6,272 bases of DNA from the NCBI GenBank assembly GCA_947629875.1, contig CANRFK010000081.1, positions 1-6,272 on the forward strand, given 5' to 3'. Source of the DNA: an uncultured Clostridia bacterium (lineage in GTDB: Bacteria > Bacillota > Clostridia > Christensenellales > Borkfalkiaceae). Below, piece after piece: positions 5,349 through 6,272 of the stretch. A program made the position numbers and the translations under genes. Positions within the stretch are counted from its first letter, which is position 1. Every line of letters begins with the position of its first letter. The notes below the pieces were generated by a model, which saw only the letters and a list, made by a program, of their open reading frames with translations, had not been told where the DNA came from and did no database searches.

Positions 5349-5389
5349 CACAAATAGCAGAAACCCCACCCCATCCCATCAAAATCGAC

Positions 5390-6187
5390 ATGATAAAGTT
5401 CATCGCAACCGATCTGGACGGAACCCTTCTCGACGGCGAGCGCAAGCTCCCTGCGGAGATCTTCCCCCTCATCGAACAACTGCACAAACGCGGCATCCTG
5501 TTCGCCCCTGCGAGCGGGCGGCAGTACGCCAACCTCAAAACGCTGTTCGCCCCCGTAGCGGACAAGGTGCTCTTTATCTGTGAAAACGGCGCGCTCGTCA
5601 AGTACCGCGGCGAGACATTGCACCTCACCCCCATCAAGGATCGCGCCTTAAAGCCCGCCCTCGATGAGATCCGCGCCCTGCCCCACCTCTACCCCATGCT
5701 GTGCGGGGTCAACTGCGCCTACATCGAGGACAGAGCCGAGCCCTTCTACACCTATTCCATGGCGGCGTACACCAACTGTAAATATGTGGAGAGCCTCAAC
5801 TCGGTCATCGGCACGGAGGACATCTGTAAAATTGCCGTCTACGACGAAATTGCCGCGGCGAAGAACTGCATCAAGGTACTGCCGCCCCGCCTGCAAGAAC
5901 TGCGCACCATCATCTCGGGGTTCGATTGGTGCGACGTCTCTTCGCCCGAGGCGAACAAGGGCGAGGCGATCCGCTTCATCCAGCGCAATTTCGGACTGCG
6001 GCGGGAGGAATGCCTCGCCTTCGGCGACCACATGAACGACTACGAGATGCTCGTGGAGTGCGGCAGCGCGTACGTGACGGAGAACGGCTACCCGCCCCTC
6101 ATCAAACTCGTCGGCCGCACCGTACCCTCCAACCGGCACGGCGGCGTCATCACCAAGATTCGCGAACTCCTCTCCGCCCCTATCTGA
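5390..6187 (+). CDS. Cof-type HAD-superfamily phosphatase
   Basis: A 265-residue HAD hydrolase of the Cof/YidA-like class, which dephosphorylates small phosphorylated metabolites such as sugar phosphates in the cytosol with Mg2+. All four motifs are visible: DLDGT with nucleophile Asp8 and acid Asp10, ASGR with Ser42, ANKGEA with Lys190, and GDHMND (212-217) with Asp213 and Asp217. Between motifs II and III lies the alpha/beta cap (about 80-185). Length is normal for the class. The exact substrate cannot be read from sequence. The ATG at 5390 gives MIKFIATDLDGT, as in relatives. The open frame runs upstream to a TTG at 5249, but that 47-residue extension is proline-rich and unlike the family, so I exclude it. 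No Shine-Dalgarno sequence precedes the ATG, which is odd next to the clear sites of rpmE and the dehydrogenase gene. The gene stands alone after a long repeat-rich gap. Confidence 0.93.
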   Translation: MIKFIATDLDGTLLDGERKLPAEIFPLIEQLHKRGILFAPASGRQYANLKTLFAPVADKVLFICENGALVKYRGETLHLTPIKDRALKPALDEIRALPHLYPMLCGVNCAYIEDRAEPFYTYSMAAYTNCKYVESLNSVIGTEDICKIAVYDEIAAAKNCIKVLPPRLQELRTIISGFDWCDVSSPEANKGEAIRFIQRNFGLRREECLAFGDHMNDYEMLVECGSAYVTENGYPPLIKLVGRTVPSNRHGGVITKIRELLSAPI

Positions 6188-6218
6188 TCCCCACCCCAAA
6201 CTCATGGGTAAACGCGTC

Positions 6219-6249
6219 ATTCTGAACCCCCCTCGCGGGGGTGAAGAAT
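6219..6249. repeat. Hairpin repeat downstream of the HAD gene
   Basis: ATTCTGAACCCCC (6219-6231) and GGGGGTGAAGAAT (6237-6249) form an inverted pair with two mismatches around a short loop. The CCCCCTC-GGGGG centre recalls the core of the cassettes at 2606-2627 and 4711-4738, and the flank GTCATTCTGA recalls the element at 4874. It lies 32 bases after the HAD stop and lacks a T-run, so a terminator role is possible but unproven. The window ends in a C8 run. Confidence 0.5.
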
Positions 6250-6272
6250 CCCGAACAACGAAGTCCCCCCCC

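Noticed and set aside
5249..5389. 47-codon N-terminal extension of the HAD protein from a TTG
   Set aside because: The extension is proline/arginine-rich, unlike the family, and the usual N-terminus MIKFIATDLDGT starts at the ATG at 5390.

Overview
The window is a GC-rich bacterial chromosome segment. It most resembles an uncultured member of the Clostridia (Bacillota). The evidence is the gene order rpmE – DUF1385/YqhQ – prmC – prfA, close protein resemblance to Bacillus/Clostridium RF1 around the PxT region, a zinc-type L31, sigma-A promoters, and intergenic spaces packed with GC-rich hairpin repeats. I cannot place it more precisely.

Minus-strand block, positions 1-3057. rpmE (ribosomal protein L31) has a near-consensus promoter and an intrinsic terminator. 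Downstream of it lies a 613-codon gene that fuses a DUF1385/YqhQ membrane domain to a complete PrmC methyltransferase. One base after its stop begins prfA (release factor 1), cut by the window edge just before its GGQ motif. PrmC methylates the GGQ glutamine of RF1, so modifier and substrate are adjacent and probably translationally coupled. A ribosome-binding-site-like stretch before Met324 of the fusion could yield a free PrmC of normal size.

Plus-strand block, positions 3165-6187. A divergent promoter drives a zinc-less medium-chain dehydrogenase-like protein of unknown substrate (3231-4241). Its last 72 bases begin a 142-bp tandem repeat (two full units and a partial third), so the gene's tail and stop codon recur twice downstream. 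The long gene-poor stretch 4242-5389 then holds a 12-bp-stem hairpin, a GC-rich hairpin cassette related to one at 2563-2667, a 15-bp-arm inverted repeat, a short dispersed repeat, an A-rich island with a long imperfect inverted repeat, and a C9 tract. A Cof-type HAD phosphatase gene (5390-6187) follows, without a visible Shine-Dalgarno sequence. Another hairpin repeat closes the window.

The minus-strand genes form a translation-termination and ribosome module. The two plus-strand genes show no functional link to it or to each other. I see no convincing new multi-gene system. The most distinctive items are the gene-tail tandem repeat, the DUF1385-PrmC fusion with a possible internal start, and the repeat-rich intergenic tract.
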